Assembly (NCBI RefSeq): GCF_026340565.1
Contig: NZ_JAPEPB010000001.1
Coordinates: 7,290,001-7,354,000, forward strand
DNA: 64,000 bases
DNA from: Kitasatospora sp. NBC_01287
GTDB taxonomy: Bacteria > Actinomycetota > Actinomycetes > Streptomycetales > Streptomycetaceae
Direction of reading: 5' to 3'
Positions 1 through 8,737 of the stretch are shown here, piece after piece (position 1 is the stretch's first letter; each line of letters opens with the position of its first letter). A program made the translations under genes and the position numbers. Under the pieces are notes generated by a model. That model searched no databases and was not told the DNA's origin. It worked only from the letters and a program-made list of their open reading frames with translations.

Positions 1-1065
1 GGTCGGATCGTCCGTCAGGTCGGCACGGATCACCAGGGTGTTGGCGAAGTAGCCGACGAGCCCCTCCAGCTCGGGCCGGATGCGGTTCGCGACCACCGTG
101 CCGACGGCGATGTCCGTCTGCTGCGTGTAGCGGTGCAGCACGACGTTGTAGGCCGCCAGCAGGGTCATGTACAGCGTGGCCCCGTGCTGCGTCGCGACGG
201 CATGCAGCTTGTCCACGAGCGCGGGCGGGCAGCGGAACACCTCGCGTGCCCCGTTGTAGGTCTTGACCGGCGGGCGGGGCCGGTCGGTCGGCAGCGACAG
301 CCGCGGGTTGACGCCGGCGAGCCGTGTCGTCCAGTAGTCCAGCCGGCGCGCGTACTCCTCGCCGGCGAACCAGTCCCGCTGCCAGTGGGCGAAGTCGGCG
401 TACTGGATGGGCAGCGGCTTCAAGGGGTTGGGCTGTCCCGCGCGGAAGGCCTCGTACAGCAGCGCGAGGTCGCGGTTGATGACGCGGTACGACCAGCCGT
501 CGCACACGGTGTGGTGCATCGTGATCAGCAGGACGTGCTCCTGCTCGGACAGCCGGAGCAGCCGCACCCGGACGAGCGGATCGCGGTCCAGGTCGAACGG
601 CGTGGTCGCCTCGCGCTCCATGAGCAGCGGTAACCGGGCCGGGTCCGCGAGCTCCTCGGTGCGCAGCGAGAACTCGCTGCCGTCTCCCACGTGCTGGTAC
701 GGCACACCGTCCTTGACCACGAACCGGGTGCGGGTGGCCTCGTGCCGCTGTACCACGGCGTCCAGCGCCCGCACGAGCGCGGGCCGGTCGAGCGGCCCCA
801 GCAGCCGCGTCGCGCCCGGGAGGTTGTAGGCCGCCGCCGCGCTCGACCCGTCCAGCTGCGCGAGGAACCACAGGCGCTGCTGGGTGGACGACAACGGGGC
901 CAGGTCATCGGCCGACCGGGGTACTCGCGGGATGACGTCCAGCAGCGAGAGGTCGACGCCCTGCTTTTCGAGCAGCGCCCGCACCGCGCGCTGCTGCTTG
1001 GGCGAGAGGGTCCTGAACCGCTGGACCAACTCCAGCCCGCCGTGCTCCTGATTGGTGGCGGTCAT
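1..1065 (-). CDS. NRPS, N-terminal condensation domain (partial, runs off left edge)
   Basis: The reading frame is open from an ATG at 1065 to the first base of the window (355 codons), so only the N-terminus is seen. A helical lead of about 45 residues (FRTLSPKQQRAVRALLEKQG) is followed by a condensation domain: LSSTQQRLWFLAQLDG near residue 55, the catalytic HHxxxDG as HHTVCDG near 180, and the late motif GYFANTLVIR at the cut. The domain joins the upstream acyl chain to an amino acid; the A and PCP domains expected next are outside. The start is firm: a GAGGAGG site overlaps the stop of the preceding PKS gene, 12 bases apart, so the two are co-translated. The context says this NRPS takes over the polyketide chain from the PCP at the end of the preceding protein. 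Confidence 0.9.
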   Translation of the reverse strand, partial: MTATNQEHGGLELVQRFRTLSPKQQRAVRALLEKQGVDLSLLDVIPRVPRSADDLAPLSSTQQRLWFLAQLDGSSAAAAYNLPGATRLLGPLDRPALVRALDAVVQRHEATRTRFVVKDGVPYQHVGDGSEFSLRTEELADPARLPLLMEREATTPFDLDRDPLVRVRLLRLSEQEHVLLITMHHTVCDGWSYRVINRDLALLYEAFRAGQPNPLKPLPIQYADFAHWQRDWFAGEEYARRLDYWTTRLAGVNPRLSLPTDRPRPPVKTYNGAREVFRCPPALVDKLHAVATQHGATLYMTLLAAYNVVLHRYTQQTDIAVGTVVANRIRPELEGLVGYFANTLVIRADLTDDPT

Positions 1066-1077
1066 CGTCGTTCCTCC

Positions 1078-4000
1078 TCAGTTCCCGCTGCTCAGGAGCG
1101 AGTCCAGCTCTTCGGCGCTCAGGTTCTCGACCATGGCGATGTGGTCGACGATCGACTGCTCCGCCTTGAGCATTCCGCCTGCCGCAGCCGGGATGTACGT
1201 CTCCAGGGTGGTGGCCAGGTCTGCCAGCCGCGACGCGGCGAAGACCATGTGACCGGGCAACTCCGTTCCGGTCCGTGCCTTCACCAGGTTCATCAGCCGG
1301 GTGGCCAGGAGCGAGTTGCCGCCGAGAGTGAGGAAGTCGCTTGTCACGTCGAGGTGTTCGGCGTCGATCTGCAGCAGATCCGACCAGGCGCCGACCAGGA
1401 ATTGCTCGGTGTCGGTGAGCGTGCGGGCCGGCGGCTGCCCGGTGCGGTCCGCGCTGGTCTCGTGGCCCCGGCCGGCCTCGGGCTCCTCGGCCCGGTCGGG
1501 AACGGCGGCGACCGTGGAGTCTGCGGTGACCGTGGAGTTCGTGGAGTTCGTGGAGTCGGGGACCGCCTCGGCCGTCGCGGGGGTGCGGGGTCCGGGCTTC
1601 CGGCCGATCCAGTGCCGCTCCGGTTCGAACGCGGTCGGCGGAAGCGGTACCAGCCGGCGGCGTTCGCGGTGCAGTCCCTGCCAGGGGATGTCGATTCCGT
1701 GAACCCACAGTTCGGCGAGGTGCTCCTGGTTCCGCTCCGCGACGAGACCGGTGAGGAAGACCTCACCCGAGGGGCCCGAGAGGACGCTTCCCAGCGGTCC
1801 CGCGTCCTGCTCGGCATTGCCGAGGTGGACCTGCGCGGTCGGGAGCGCGCCCTCGGCGTCCGCAGCCGCGTCCCCGGAGCCGTCGGCGAGGTACCGGGCC
1901 AGGGACTGCCGGAGCTCTGCCACGGAGCCCGCCACCACGGCGAGCCGCTCGAGGTGTGCCTCGCGGCCCAGCTGCGAGGTGTACGCGACGTCGGCCAGGT
2001 CCACCTCGGTGTCGCGTTCCAGGAAGGTGTGCAGTTGTCGTGCCGCTGTCCTCAGCCGCTGCGGCGTCCTGGCGGACAGCACCACCAGCTGGGGCCCGAG
2101 GTCGTGGGGGTCCGCAGCGGGGGTCCCGACCGCGGGCGGTGCCTCGACGACCAGGCTGACCAGGCTGCCGCCCGCGGCCACCGAGTTGATCAGTGCGCGG
2201 TGCGGAGCAGGGTCGCCGTGCCGGGCTGCCGTGGCGCGTGGTTGCCAGGCCGTCGGCTCCTCGCACAGGCTCAGCGCGGTGCCCGCGAAGTCCAGGTTGG
2301 GGTTGGGGACTCCCACCGCCACCAGGGGCACGATCTCCTGGTGGCGCAGTTGCAGGATGACCTTGCTCAGCTGGGCGATGCCGGAGGCCGCCTCGGGGTG
2401 GCCGAGGTTGGACTTCACGGTGCCCAGCGCGACCGGCTCGGTCACTCCGCTGAACACCTCGCGCAGGGCGCGCAGTTCGACCTCGTCGGAGAGCGGGCTG
2501 CCGTTGGCCGCCGCCTCGACGTACCCGATGGTGTCGGCGCCGACCTCGGCCCGCTCCAACGCCCTCCGCATCACGGTGACCTGGGCGCGGTGGCTCGGCT
2601 TCATGAAGCCGTTGGAGCGGCCGCTGTGCAGGGAGGCCGTGCCCTTGATGACGGCGTGCACGGTGTCGCCGTCCCGCAGCGCGGCGGACAGCGGCTTGAG
2701 CAGCACGGCGCCGACGGCCTCGGCGGGCAGATAGCCGTCCCCGTCGCGGAAGCTGCGGCTGCCGGGATGGCTGCCGATCAGTTGCATCTCGGTCAGCGCC
2801 GTGTACTTGTCGGGATGGACGGAGAGGTTGATGCCTCCGGCGACGGCCAGTTCGGTCTCGCCGCGCTGCAGATCGGCGCAGGCCAGGTGGATGGCCATGG
2901 TCGACGAGGTGCACATGCTGTCCACGGCGAGGCTCGGGCCCTCGAAGCCGAAGTACTGCGACACCCGGTTGGGGATCATGCTGTAGGAGGTCGCCGCGGT
3001 GACCGCCGCCAGCACGGGATCCGACTCGTCCGCCCGGTACAGCTGGTACGCCGCCCCGACGTAGACCCCGACACGCCGCCGGTAGCGCCGCTCGACGGTC
3101 TCCTGGGTCACGCCGTTCTGCTCCAGCAACTGCCACACGGTCTCCAGGAACAACCGCTGCTGCGGGTCGATCGCGGCCGCCTCGCGCGGCGAGATCCCGA
3201 AGAACAACGAGTCGAAGCGGTCGATCCCGTCGATGAACCCGCCCCATGCGCCGGTCGAGTCGCCCCAACGGTCCGCCGGCGGTTCGGTGACGCAGTCCTT
3301 GCCCGCACGCAGATTGGCCCACAGCGCATCGAGGTCCTCGGCCTGCGGGAACCGCCCGGTGATGCCGATGACCGCGATGTCCTCGTCACGGCCAGGCCGG
3401 TGCTCGACGGCCCCGACGCGCTCCGTCGCCGTCGCGGGGGCCGTCGCCGGCGGTGCTGCCGGCGGTGCGGTCGGTGGTGTGGTCGGTGGTGTGGTCGGTG
3501 GTGCGGCCGGGCGGGGTGCGGCCGGCTCGCCAAGCAGCGCGCGCAGCGCCTGCGGGTGGTCGGTGGCGAAGTAGCGGGCCAGTTCGCGGAGGGTCTCGAC
3601 CTCGAACAGGAGGGTTCGGGGCAGCGGTCCGAAGGTCTTCTCCAGCTGTCCGATCACGCTCACCGCGATGACCGAGTCCATCCCGTACCGCTCCAACGGG
3701 GCGTCCGGGGAGAGCCGTTCGGGGGCGAGTTTGAGCACCGAGGCCAGCAGCCGCCGCAGGTGTTCGACCGCGGTGCTCTCCAGCGCGTGGGCGGTGTCGT
3801 TGTCCGGCATGTGACTCCGTTCGGTGGGCGGTTGCTGGGAGTTGTCGGTCACCGCGAGGGCGGCGAAGGTGGCGAGGGCGGCGGGTGTGCCCGCGAGGAC
3901 GGTCAGCCTGCCGTTGGTGAGGGTGCTGTCCTCGGGGGTCATGGCGTAGCGCAGTGCGGTGAGGGCGCGGGTGGTGTCCAGGGGGATGAGGCCCAGGGTG

Positions 4001-5262
4001 CGCAGGTTCTCCCTGACGGCGGCGCCGCCTATGCCGCCTTCCTCCCAGAACGGCCAGTTGATGGAGACCGTGTCGCCGGTGCGCAGGCCGGCGTGGACGA
4101 GCCGGTTGCGGTAGGCCGCGTAGGTGTCCATGAACGCGTTGGCGGCGGCGTAGTCGCCCTGGCCGGCGTTGCCGAACGCGCCGGTGATGGAGGAGAAGCA
4201 GACGAACGCCTCCAGCGGCAGCCCGCTGCTCAGTTCGTCCAGGTTGACCAGGCCGCGGACCTTCGGCGCCAGCACCCGCGCCAGCTCCTGGGGGCTCTTG
4301 CGGATCAGGAAGTTGTCGGCCACGACGCCCGCGCTGTGCACGATGCCGGTCAACGGCCCGTAGTTGTCGGCGATATGGGCCAGCACGCGCTCCACCGCGT
4401 CCCGGTCGGCCACGTCCGCCCTTTTGTAGTCGACGGCCAGCCCGGTGGCGCGCAGCTCGTTCAGCGAGCGCCGCTTCTCCTCGTCCAGCGGTGACCTGCC
4501 GGTGAGGACCACGGTGGCGTGGCTCACCGAAGCGGCGATCTCCGCCGCCACGATCCGGCCAAGGCCCCCGGCACCGCCGGTGACGAGGTAGACACCGCCC
4601 TCGCGCCAGGGTGCGGCGGCGGTCCCGGGCGAGCGCAGCTCCGCGGGCCGGGCCACCAGGCGCAGGCCGTCGCGGTAGCGCACCTCCGGCTCGGTCTCGT
4701 GCGCCGATTCGTACACGAGCCGGGCGGCCACGGCCTCAGCTGACGGCCCGTCAAGACACTCCAGGTACTGGGCGTTCAGCAGCGGGTTCTCCTGATGAGC
4801 AGTCTTCAGCAGACCCGCCACCCCGCCGAAGCAGGCCAGCCGCTCCCGTTCCGCGCCCGCGCCGGCGGACCCGACCAGTACCACCTGCACCAGCGCCGGG
4901 CGCCGCACGCCGCCTTGCAGGATCTTTTGGAGCAGGGTGAACACCCACTCCACGAACTCGGCGTACTGGCCGTCCAGTGGGCCGTCGGCCACCTCAACGA
5001 ACCGGCACACCGCACCGGCGGGCATAGCGGCCTGAAGCGCCTCGCGCTCCGCCTGTCCCGCCTGGCCCAGCACCACTACCACATGTTCGGCGAACGACCG
5101 TGCGGAGTTCGCCTGCTCGCCCTCCCGCGCGACCCAGCCGGGCCGCAGCAGCAGCATCTCACCCGATTCGGGGACGACTCCCTCCGGGCGACCGGTGGTG
5201 GGCCGGATCGACGTCTCCGCCGTGCTGTCTAAGTCCACGTCGTACCAGTGCCTTTCACGCAC
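1078..5262 (-). CDS. trans-AT PKS protein: KR-ACP-KS(non-elongating)-PCP
   Basis: Residue numbers assume a GTG start at 5262. Order: KR (about 35-460, TGGAGGLG near 226, SSxTGAFGNAGQGDYAAAN), ACP (496-572, GMDSV), KS (621-1045), Pro-rich linker, and a PCP-like carrier (1278-1357, GGNSL). The KS keeps Cys784 (SMCTSS) and the His of NLGHPEA, but the usual EAHGTGT reads EAAANGSP, so the first catalytic His is missing. This is the signature of a KS that moves a chain without extending it. No AT is present, so loading is in trans. The carrier would hand the chain to the NRPS starting 12 bases downstream. The start is uncertain. ATG 5157 begins exactly at the KR, but neither candidate has a good ribosome site. 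The upstream residues FVRERHWYDVDL resemble the KS-KR linker of the plus-strand gene, so the 5' end looks like a truncated larger module. A TTA codon lies at 5230-5232. Confidence 0.85.
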   Translation of the reverse strand: MRERHWYDVDLDSTAETSIRPTTGRPEGVVPESGEMLLLRPGWVAREGEQANSARSFAEHVVVVLGQAGQAEREALQAAMPAGAVCRFVEVADGPLDGQYAEFVEWVFTLLQKILQGGVRRPALVQVVLVGSAGAGAERERLACFGGVAGLLKTAHQENPLLNAQYLECLDGPSAEAVAARLVYESAHETEPEVRYRDGLRLVARPAELRSPGTAAAPWREGGVYLVTGGAGGLGRIVAAEIAASVSHATVVLTGRSPLDEEKRRSLNELRATGLAVDYKRADVADRDAVERVLAHIADNYGPLTGIVHSAGVVADNFLIRKSPQELARVLAPKVRGLVNLDELSSGLPLEAFVCFSSITGAFGNAGQGDYAAANAFMDTYAAYRNRLVHAGLRTGDTVSINWPFWEEGGIGGAAVRENLRTLGLIPLDTTRALTALRYAMTPEDSTLTNGRLTVLAGTPAALATFAALAVTDNSQQPPTERSHMPDNDTAHALESTAVEHLRRLLASVLKLAPERLSPDAPLERYGMDSVIAVSVIGQLEKTFGPLPRTLLFEVETLRELARYFATDHPQALRALLGEPAAPRPAAPPTTPPTTPPTAPPAAPPATAPATATERVGAVEHRPGRDEDIAVIGITGRFPQAEDLDALWANLRAGKDCVTEPPADRWGDSTGAWGGFIDGIDRFDSLFFGISPREAAAIDPQQRLFLETVWQLLEQNGVTQETVERRYRRRVGVYVGAAYQLYRADESDPVLAAVTAATSYSMIPNRVSQYFGFEGPSLAVDSMCTSSTMAIHLACADLQRGETELAVAGGINLSVHPDKYTALTEMQLIGSHPGSRSFRDGDGYLPAEAVGAVLLKPLSAALRDGDTVHAVIKGTASLHSGRSNGFMKPSHRAQVTVMRRALERAEVGADTIGYVEAAANGSPLSDEVELRALREVFSGVTEPVALGTVKSNLGHPEAASGIAQLSKVILQLRHQEIVPLVAVGVPNPNLDFAGTALSLCEEPTAWQPRATAARHGDPAPHRALINSVAAGGSLVSLVVEAPPAVGTPAADPHDLGPQLVVLSARTPQRLRTAARQLHTFLERDTEVDLADVAYTSQLGREAHLERLAVVAGSVAELRQSLARYLADGSGDAAADAEGALPTAQVHLGNAEQDAGPLGSVLSGPSGEVFLTGLVAERNQEHLAELWVHGIDIPWQGLHRERRRLVPLPPTAFEPERHWIGRKPGPRTPATAEAVPDSTNSTNSTVTADSTVAAVPDRAEEPEAGRGHETSADRTGQPPARTLTDTEQFLVGAWSDLLQIDAEHLDVTSDFLTLGGNSLLATRLMNLVKARTGTELPGHMVFAASRLADLATTLETYIPAAAGGMLKAEQSIVDHIAMVENLSAEELDSLLSSGN
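3469..3504 (-). repeat. 12-bp in-frame tandem repeat, 3 copies
   Basis: GGTCGGTGGTGT on the plus strand is repeated three times (the last unit ends in C). It encodes the Pro/Thr linker (PTTPPTTPPTAP) between the ACP and the KS of the minus-strand PKS. The repeat is exactly in frame, so copy-number change would lengthen or shorten the linker without breaking the protein. Confidence 0.8.
3532..3793 (-). repeat. Inverted repeat, ACP arm (left)
   Basis: This ACP-coding block matches 16139-16400 on the opposite strand with about a dozen differences by eye. It is separated from the even closer KR arm (3894-4602) by about 100 bp of unrelated linker, as in the other copy. Confidence 0.8.
3894..4602 (-). 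repeat. Inverted repeat, KR arm (left), 709 bp
   Basis: This 709-bp block is the reverse complement of 15259-15967. By eye only a handful of bases differ, clustered where DYKRAD replaces DYQRAD. Homology drops sharply at both ends. Synonymous positions also match, so the duplication or conversion is recent rather than a shared domain family. Confidence 0.9.
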
Positions 5263-5846
5263 GAAGGAGAATTCGGACAGGCTGAGCGGCAGCCGGAACC
5301 TGCTCGCCGCGAGCGGCAGCGACGGGCGCGAGGAGGGCGAGACCGCATGGCCGGGCGCCCCGACACGGCCTGGATGGGGCAGGACCGCGCGGAGACGGAT
5401 TATCAGCCGAAATAGTGGAGGCCCGGTGAACGTCGGTAACGTACAAGCCTGACCGGAGTGAGTGCGCGGTGCCGTCAGAAGTGGCGCCCCGCTCCGCGGA
5501 TAGCGGCAGGGCTGCCCGAGGCACTGTTTGAATGCCTCTCGACCGGCGCGGTGGCCACGGCACCCGCAATCGCAGGAGTCGGCCGTGACTCGGTCAGAAC
5601 GCCTACACGTCGAACATGCTTGACTCACCCCCGTTTGTCTACAGAACCCTACCCAGACGCCAGGGGCGAGATCAATGGGCGCCGGGAGGCACTTCCGGTC
5701 GACTGGATCTTCCCAGAGGGTAGTTGGGCGTTGTCCGTGATCGTCGAACGTGGATACCGTGAAGCATCCGTCCCTATAGTCTGGAGCGCTGTCATGCCCG
5801 ATTCGGCGCTCTCAGTAGTATGCAAATGAACGGAGATCTGTTCCGC
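5263..5846. promoter_or_regulatory. Divergent intergenic region between minus-strand PKS and exporter
   Basis: About 580 bp without a convincing gene. The part next to 5262 still reads in the frame of the PKS linker but loses codon bias. A GTG at 5628 opens the same frame, but the residues it adds are Cys-rich and unlike any PKS. CCTATAGTCT at 5773-5782 contains a possible -10 (TATAGT) about 70 bp before the exporter start. The same ten bases occur upstream of the secreted-protein gene at 54549. No clear -35 is seen. Confidence 0.4.
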
Positions 5847-7271
5847 ATGCCCTTCTCTCCCGCCCTGCGCAGGGTGCTCGTCGTGACGACGCTCGGGTCG
5901 TTCCTGGCGTTCCTCGACTCCAGCATCGTCAACGTGGCCCTGCGCTCGCTCTCCGACCGCTTCGACGCTCCGCTGTCGACCATTCAATGGCTCGTCACCG
6001 CCTACCTGTTGGCACTGGCCGCCGTGCTGCCGGTGTCAGGCTGGGCCGCCGCCCGCTTCGGGGCCAAGCGCGTGTACGCGGTGGCCATCGCCACCTTCAC
6101 CTTAGGCTCGCTGGCCTGTGGTCTGGCCGACTCGGTCGGCGAGTTGATCGCCTTCCGCGCCGTCCAGGGCGCCGCGGCGGCGGTGGCCGCACCCGTGGCG
6201 CAGATGATCGCGGTGCGTGCCGCCGGCCCCGAGCGCCTGGCGAAGGTCATGAGCGTGACCGGCGTCCCCACGATCCTCGCTCCCATCCTCGGCCCGGCCG
6301 TCGGCGGGCTGCTGCTCGACCACGCCGGCTGGCGGTGGATCTTCCTGATCAACGTGCCGATCGGCGCGCTCATCGTCGTCCTCGCACTGCGGCTGCTGCC
6401 GCGCGACGAGGCCGCCGGAGCCGGCCGCCTCGACCTGCTGGGCTTCGCGCTGCTCGCGCTCGGCTGCGTCGGACTCACCTACGGACTCACCGAGTTCGGC
6501 ACGCACGGTGACTTCTTCTCCTGGAACGTGTTCCCGTGGGCCGTGGGCGGTGTGCTGCTGCTGGGGGTCTTCGTGGTGCACGCTCTGCGCGCCGCCGCTC
6601 CGCTGACCGATCTGCGCCTGTACCGCAACACCCGCTACACGGCGGCCTCCGTCGCCAACTTCTTCCTGGGCGCCGTCCTGTTCGGCTCGGTCATCCTGAT
6701 GCCGCTGTACTTCCAGATCGTGCGGCACCAGGATCCGGTCGCCACCGGCCTGCTGCTCATCCCGCAGAGCATCGGCGTCGCGATCGCCGTCGGTACCGGA
6801 TCGCGGTTCATCCAGTCCCTGGGCATCGGGCGGGCCGCGCTGCTCGGTGGCCTGGTGAGCGTGGTGGCCACGCTCCCGTTCGTCCTGGTCGGCGCGCACA
6901 CCTCCTACTGGCTGCTCGGCGCCGTCATGGTGGTCCGCGGCTTCGGCATCGGCGCCACCATGGTGCCCGTGATGACCGCGGCCTTCCGCGTCATCCCGCC
7001 CACAGCCATCGCCGATGCCACGATCCAGACCAACGTGCTGCAGCGGATCGGCGGCTCGCTCAGCACCGCGATCCTCGCCGCCGTGCTGCAGAGCCGGCTC
7101 GACAGCGCGACGACCCCCGCGCAGCAGGCGGCGGGATTCGGCACGGCGTTCTGGTGGGTGCTGGCCATCGGGCTGTGCGCGACGGCTCCCGCGCTCCTGC
7201 TCGCCAAGGCCGAACGCGCCGAGCAGCGGGTGCAGCAGACTCGCGAGCCCGCGCCGTCCGTACGGCAGTAG
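5847..7271 (+). CDS. MFS drug exporter, DHA2 (EmrB/QacA-like) family
   Basis: A membrane protein of about 474 residues that should export small molecules against protons; in this position it probably exports the cluster product or gives self-resistance. The N-terminus shows LDSSIVNVAL, a hallmark of the DHA2 family in the first membrane segment. ARFGAKRVY is a motif A-like loop, and the antiporter motif C appears as PILGPAVGGLL near residue 150. Long hydrophobic segments recur to the end, in the range of a 14-segment transporter. I chose ATG 5847 because GGAG lies 11 bases upstream; ATG 5820 or 5826 would add 7-9 residues and have no ribosome site. A TTA codon at 6102 (residue 86) makes translation dependent on the rare leucyl tRNA (bldA) in Streptomyces. 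Confidence 0.88.
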   Translation: MPFSPALRRVLVVTTLGSFLAFLDSSIVNVALRSLSDRFDAPLSTIQWLVTAYLLALAAVLPVSGWAAARFGAKRVYAVAIATFTLGSLACGLADSVGELIAFRAVQGAAAAVAAPVAQMIAVRAAGPERLAKVMSVTGVPTILAPILGPAVGGLLLDHAGWRWIFLINVPIGALIVVLALRLLPRDEAAGAGRLDLLGFALLALGCVGLTYGLTEFGTHGDFFSWNVFPWAVGGVLLLGVFVVHALRAAAPLTDLRLYRNTRYTAASVANFFLGAVLFGSVILMPLYFQIVRHQDPVATGLLLIPQSIGVAIAVGTGSRFIQSLGIGRAALLGGLVSVVATLPFVLVGAHTSYWLLGAVMVVRGFGIGATMVPVMTAAFRVIPPTAIADATIQTNVLQRIGGSLSTAILAAVLQSRLDSATTPAQQAAGFGTAFWWVLAIGLCATAPALLLAKAERAEQRVQQTREPAPSVRQ

Positions 7272-7557
7272 CGCTTCGTGTCGGGGGCGGCACCCTGGTC
7301 TGATGCTCTTTCAGCTGTGGTTGCTGCGTGTTAAGTTACGAATGTGATCACGGGGGTCGCGCGCACAAGCCTGTCACGCATGCCCTCTGACTGAGTATCA
7401 GCTGCGTCTCGCCATGAGACTTCGGACAGCTTCCACAGGGGGCGACAGGGCGTTGCCGTGCTGACGGCGGGCTGGACGCCGCCGTCTTCGGCGTGACCGG
7501 GAGCGTTCCATCACCCAACCCGCATACTTCGGCCGAGCCGACTAGGGAGACGTGAAC

Positions 7558-8598
7558 ATGCTCTGGAACAACATCTACATAGACGCGGTGGCGACCAGAC
7601 TCGGGCGACTGGAGGACGTGCGGCAGGCGGCCGAGGAGGGGCGCTACGACCCCGCGGAGTGCGAGGCGGACGACCTCGTGAGCGTCAGCGTCGTGGACGA
7701 CGCCAGCCACGCCGACATGGCCGTGGACGCAGCCCGGCTGGCGGTAGGCCGGAGCCGAGCCGCTCACGAGGACTACACCCTCGTCGCGCACGTCACCAGC
7801 GGTGGCTTCCAGGGGCTTGACCACTGGGCACCCGCCTCGTACATCCAGGCCCGCACCATCGGTGGTCAGGCCTCGGCGATCCAGCTCCAGCAGGCGTCCA
7901 ACGGTGGCCTCGGCGCGCTCGACCTGGTCGCGGCGCACCTGGCCGCCCGCCCCGCGCCCGCCGCCGCCCTCATCACCACCAGTGACAAGTACCAGCTGCC
8001 GATGTTCGACCGGTACCGCTCGGACAAGGGGGCGCCGCGCGGCGACGGAGCGACCGCGGTGGTCCTGACCCGCGGCGCGGGCGTCGCCCGCCTGCTGTCC
8101 ACCGCGGTGATCTCCGACACCGCCTTCGAGGGGATGTACCGAGGAACGGGGGAGTGGGAGAGCGTCGCCGGCGAGCAGGGCTGGCCGATCAACATGCGGC
8201 AGCGCCTCAAGGAGTTCCTGGTCTCAGGTGCCGCGCAGGTGACGGACATCGCCACGGCCCTGGCCGCCGGGCAGCAGTCCTCGATGCTGGCGGCGATGGG
8301 CGAAGCGGGTGTCGACATCAAGGAGGTCGCCCGTTTCATCTACCCGCACTCCGGGGCGACGCAGGTCGACTGGGACGCTGTCAAGGAGATCGCGGGCGTC
8401 GACGTCACCCAGACCAACTGGGAACTCGGCCGCCGCCTCGGGCACCTGGGCGCAGGTGACCAGTTCGCCGGGCTCGCCGACCTGCTGGAGAACAAGGCGG
8501 TCAGGCCAGGGGACAAGGTGGTGCTGTCCGCCCTGGGCCACGGGTTCAACTTCGGCGCCGCCGTCCTGGAGATCGTGTCCGAGCCGCAGTGGTCCTAG
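7558..8598 (+). CDS. KAS III-like acyltransferase with Ser in the active-site position
   Basis: A 347-residue thiolase-fold protein of the ketoacyl-ACP synthase III family. Where KAS III enzymes have Ala-Cys, this protein has QQASNGGLGAL, with Ser in place of the nucleophilic Cys. The His region reads YPHSGATQVDW and the Asn region GHGFNFGAAVLEI, so the other two catalytic positions look intact. Family members with Ser (DpsC type) or adapted Cys (CerJ/ChlB types) transfer acyl groups instead of making C-C bonds. A role in supplying or attaching an acyl unit is therefore likelier than elongation; this is inference. ATG 7558 has GGGAG 8-9 bases upstream; GTG 7552 would leave only 2 bases. It is convergent with the next gene across a strong hairpin. 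Confidence 0.8.
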   Translation: MLWNNIYIDAVATRLGRLEDVRQAAEEGRYDPAECEADDLVSVSVVDDASHADMAVDAARLAVGRSRAAHEDYTLVAHVTSGGFQGLDHWAPASYIQARTIGGQASAIQLQQASNGGLGALDLVAAHLAARPAPAAALITTSDKYQLPMFDRYRSDKGAPRGDGATAVVLTRGAGVARLLSTAVISDTAFEGMYRGTGEWESVAGEQGWPINMRQRLKEFLVSGAAQVTDIATALAAGQQSSMLAAMGEAGVDIKEVARFIYPHSGATQVDWDAVKEIAGVDVTQTNWELGRRLGHLGAGDQFAGLADLLENKAVRPGDKVVLSALGHGFNFGAAVLEIVSEPQWS

Positions 8599-8691
8599 GC
8601 CGTGTCTGACAGTTCCCGCCGGGCCCGCGACGCCGGGCATCCCGGCTGGACGCACCGCCGAGCCACCCAAGTACGACCCAGTACGGAGCCG

Positions 8692-8719
8692 GCGGCCCGC
8701 TCGCCGAGGAGCGGGCCGC
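8692..8719. terminator. Bidirectional hairpin terminator
   Basis: A perfect 11-bp stem (GCGGCCCGCTC / GAGCGGGCCGC) with a 6-base loop lies between two convergent genes, 94 bp after one stop and 19 bp from the other. There is no U-tract, as is usual for high-GC actinobacteria. Confidence 0.8.
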
Positions 8720-8737
8720 AGGCTCAGTCGGCTTCGG

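Noticed and set aside
691..4494. A 1267-codon plus-strand frame opposite the minus-strand PKS and NRPS
   Set aside because: No motif and composition typical of an antisense shadow. The minus strand encodes C, PCP, KS, ACP and KR motifs in order.
5263..5628. N-terminal extension of the minus-strand PKS to GTG 5628
   Set aside because: The extra residues are Cys- and Arg-rich, unlike PKS or docking sequence, and codon bias is lost.
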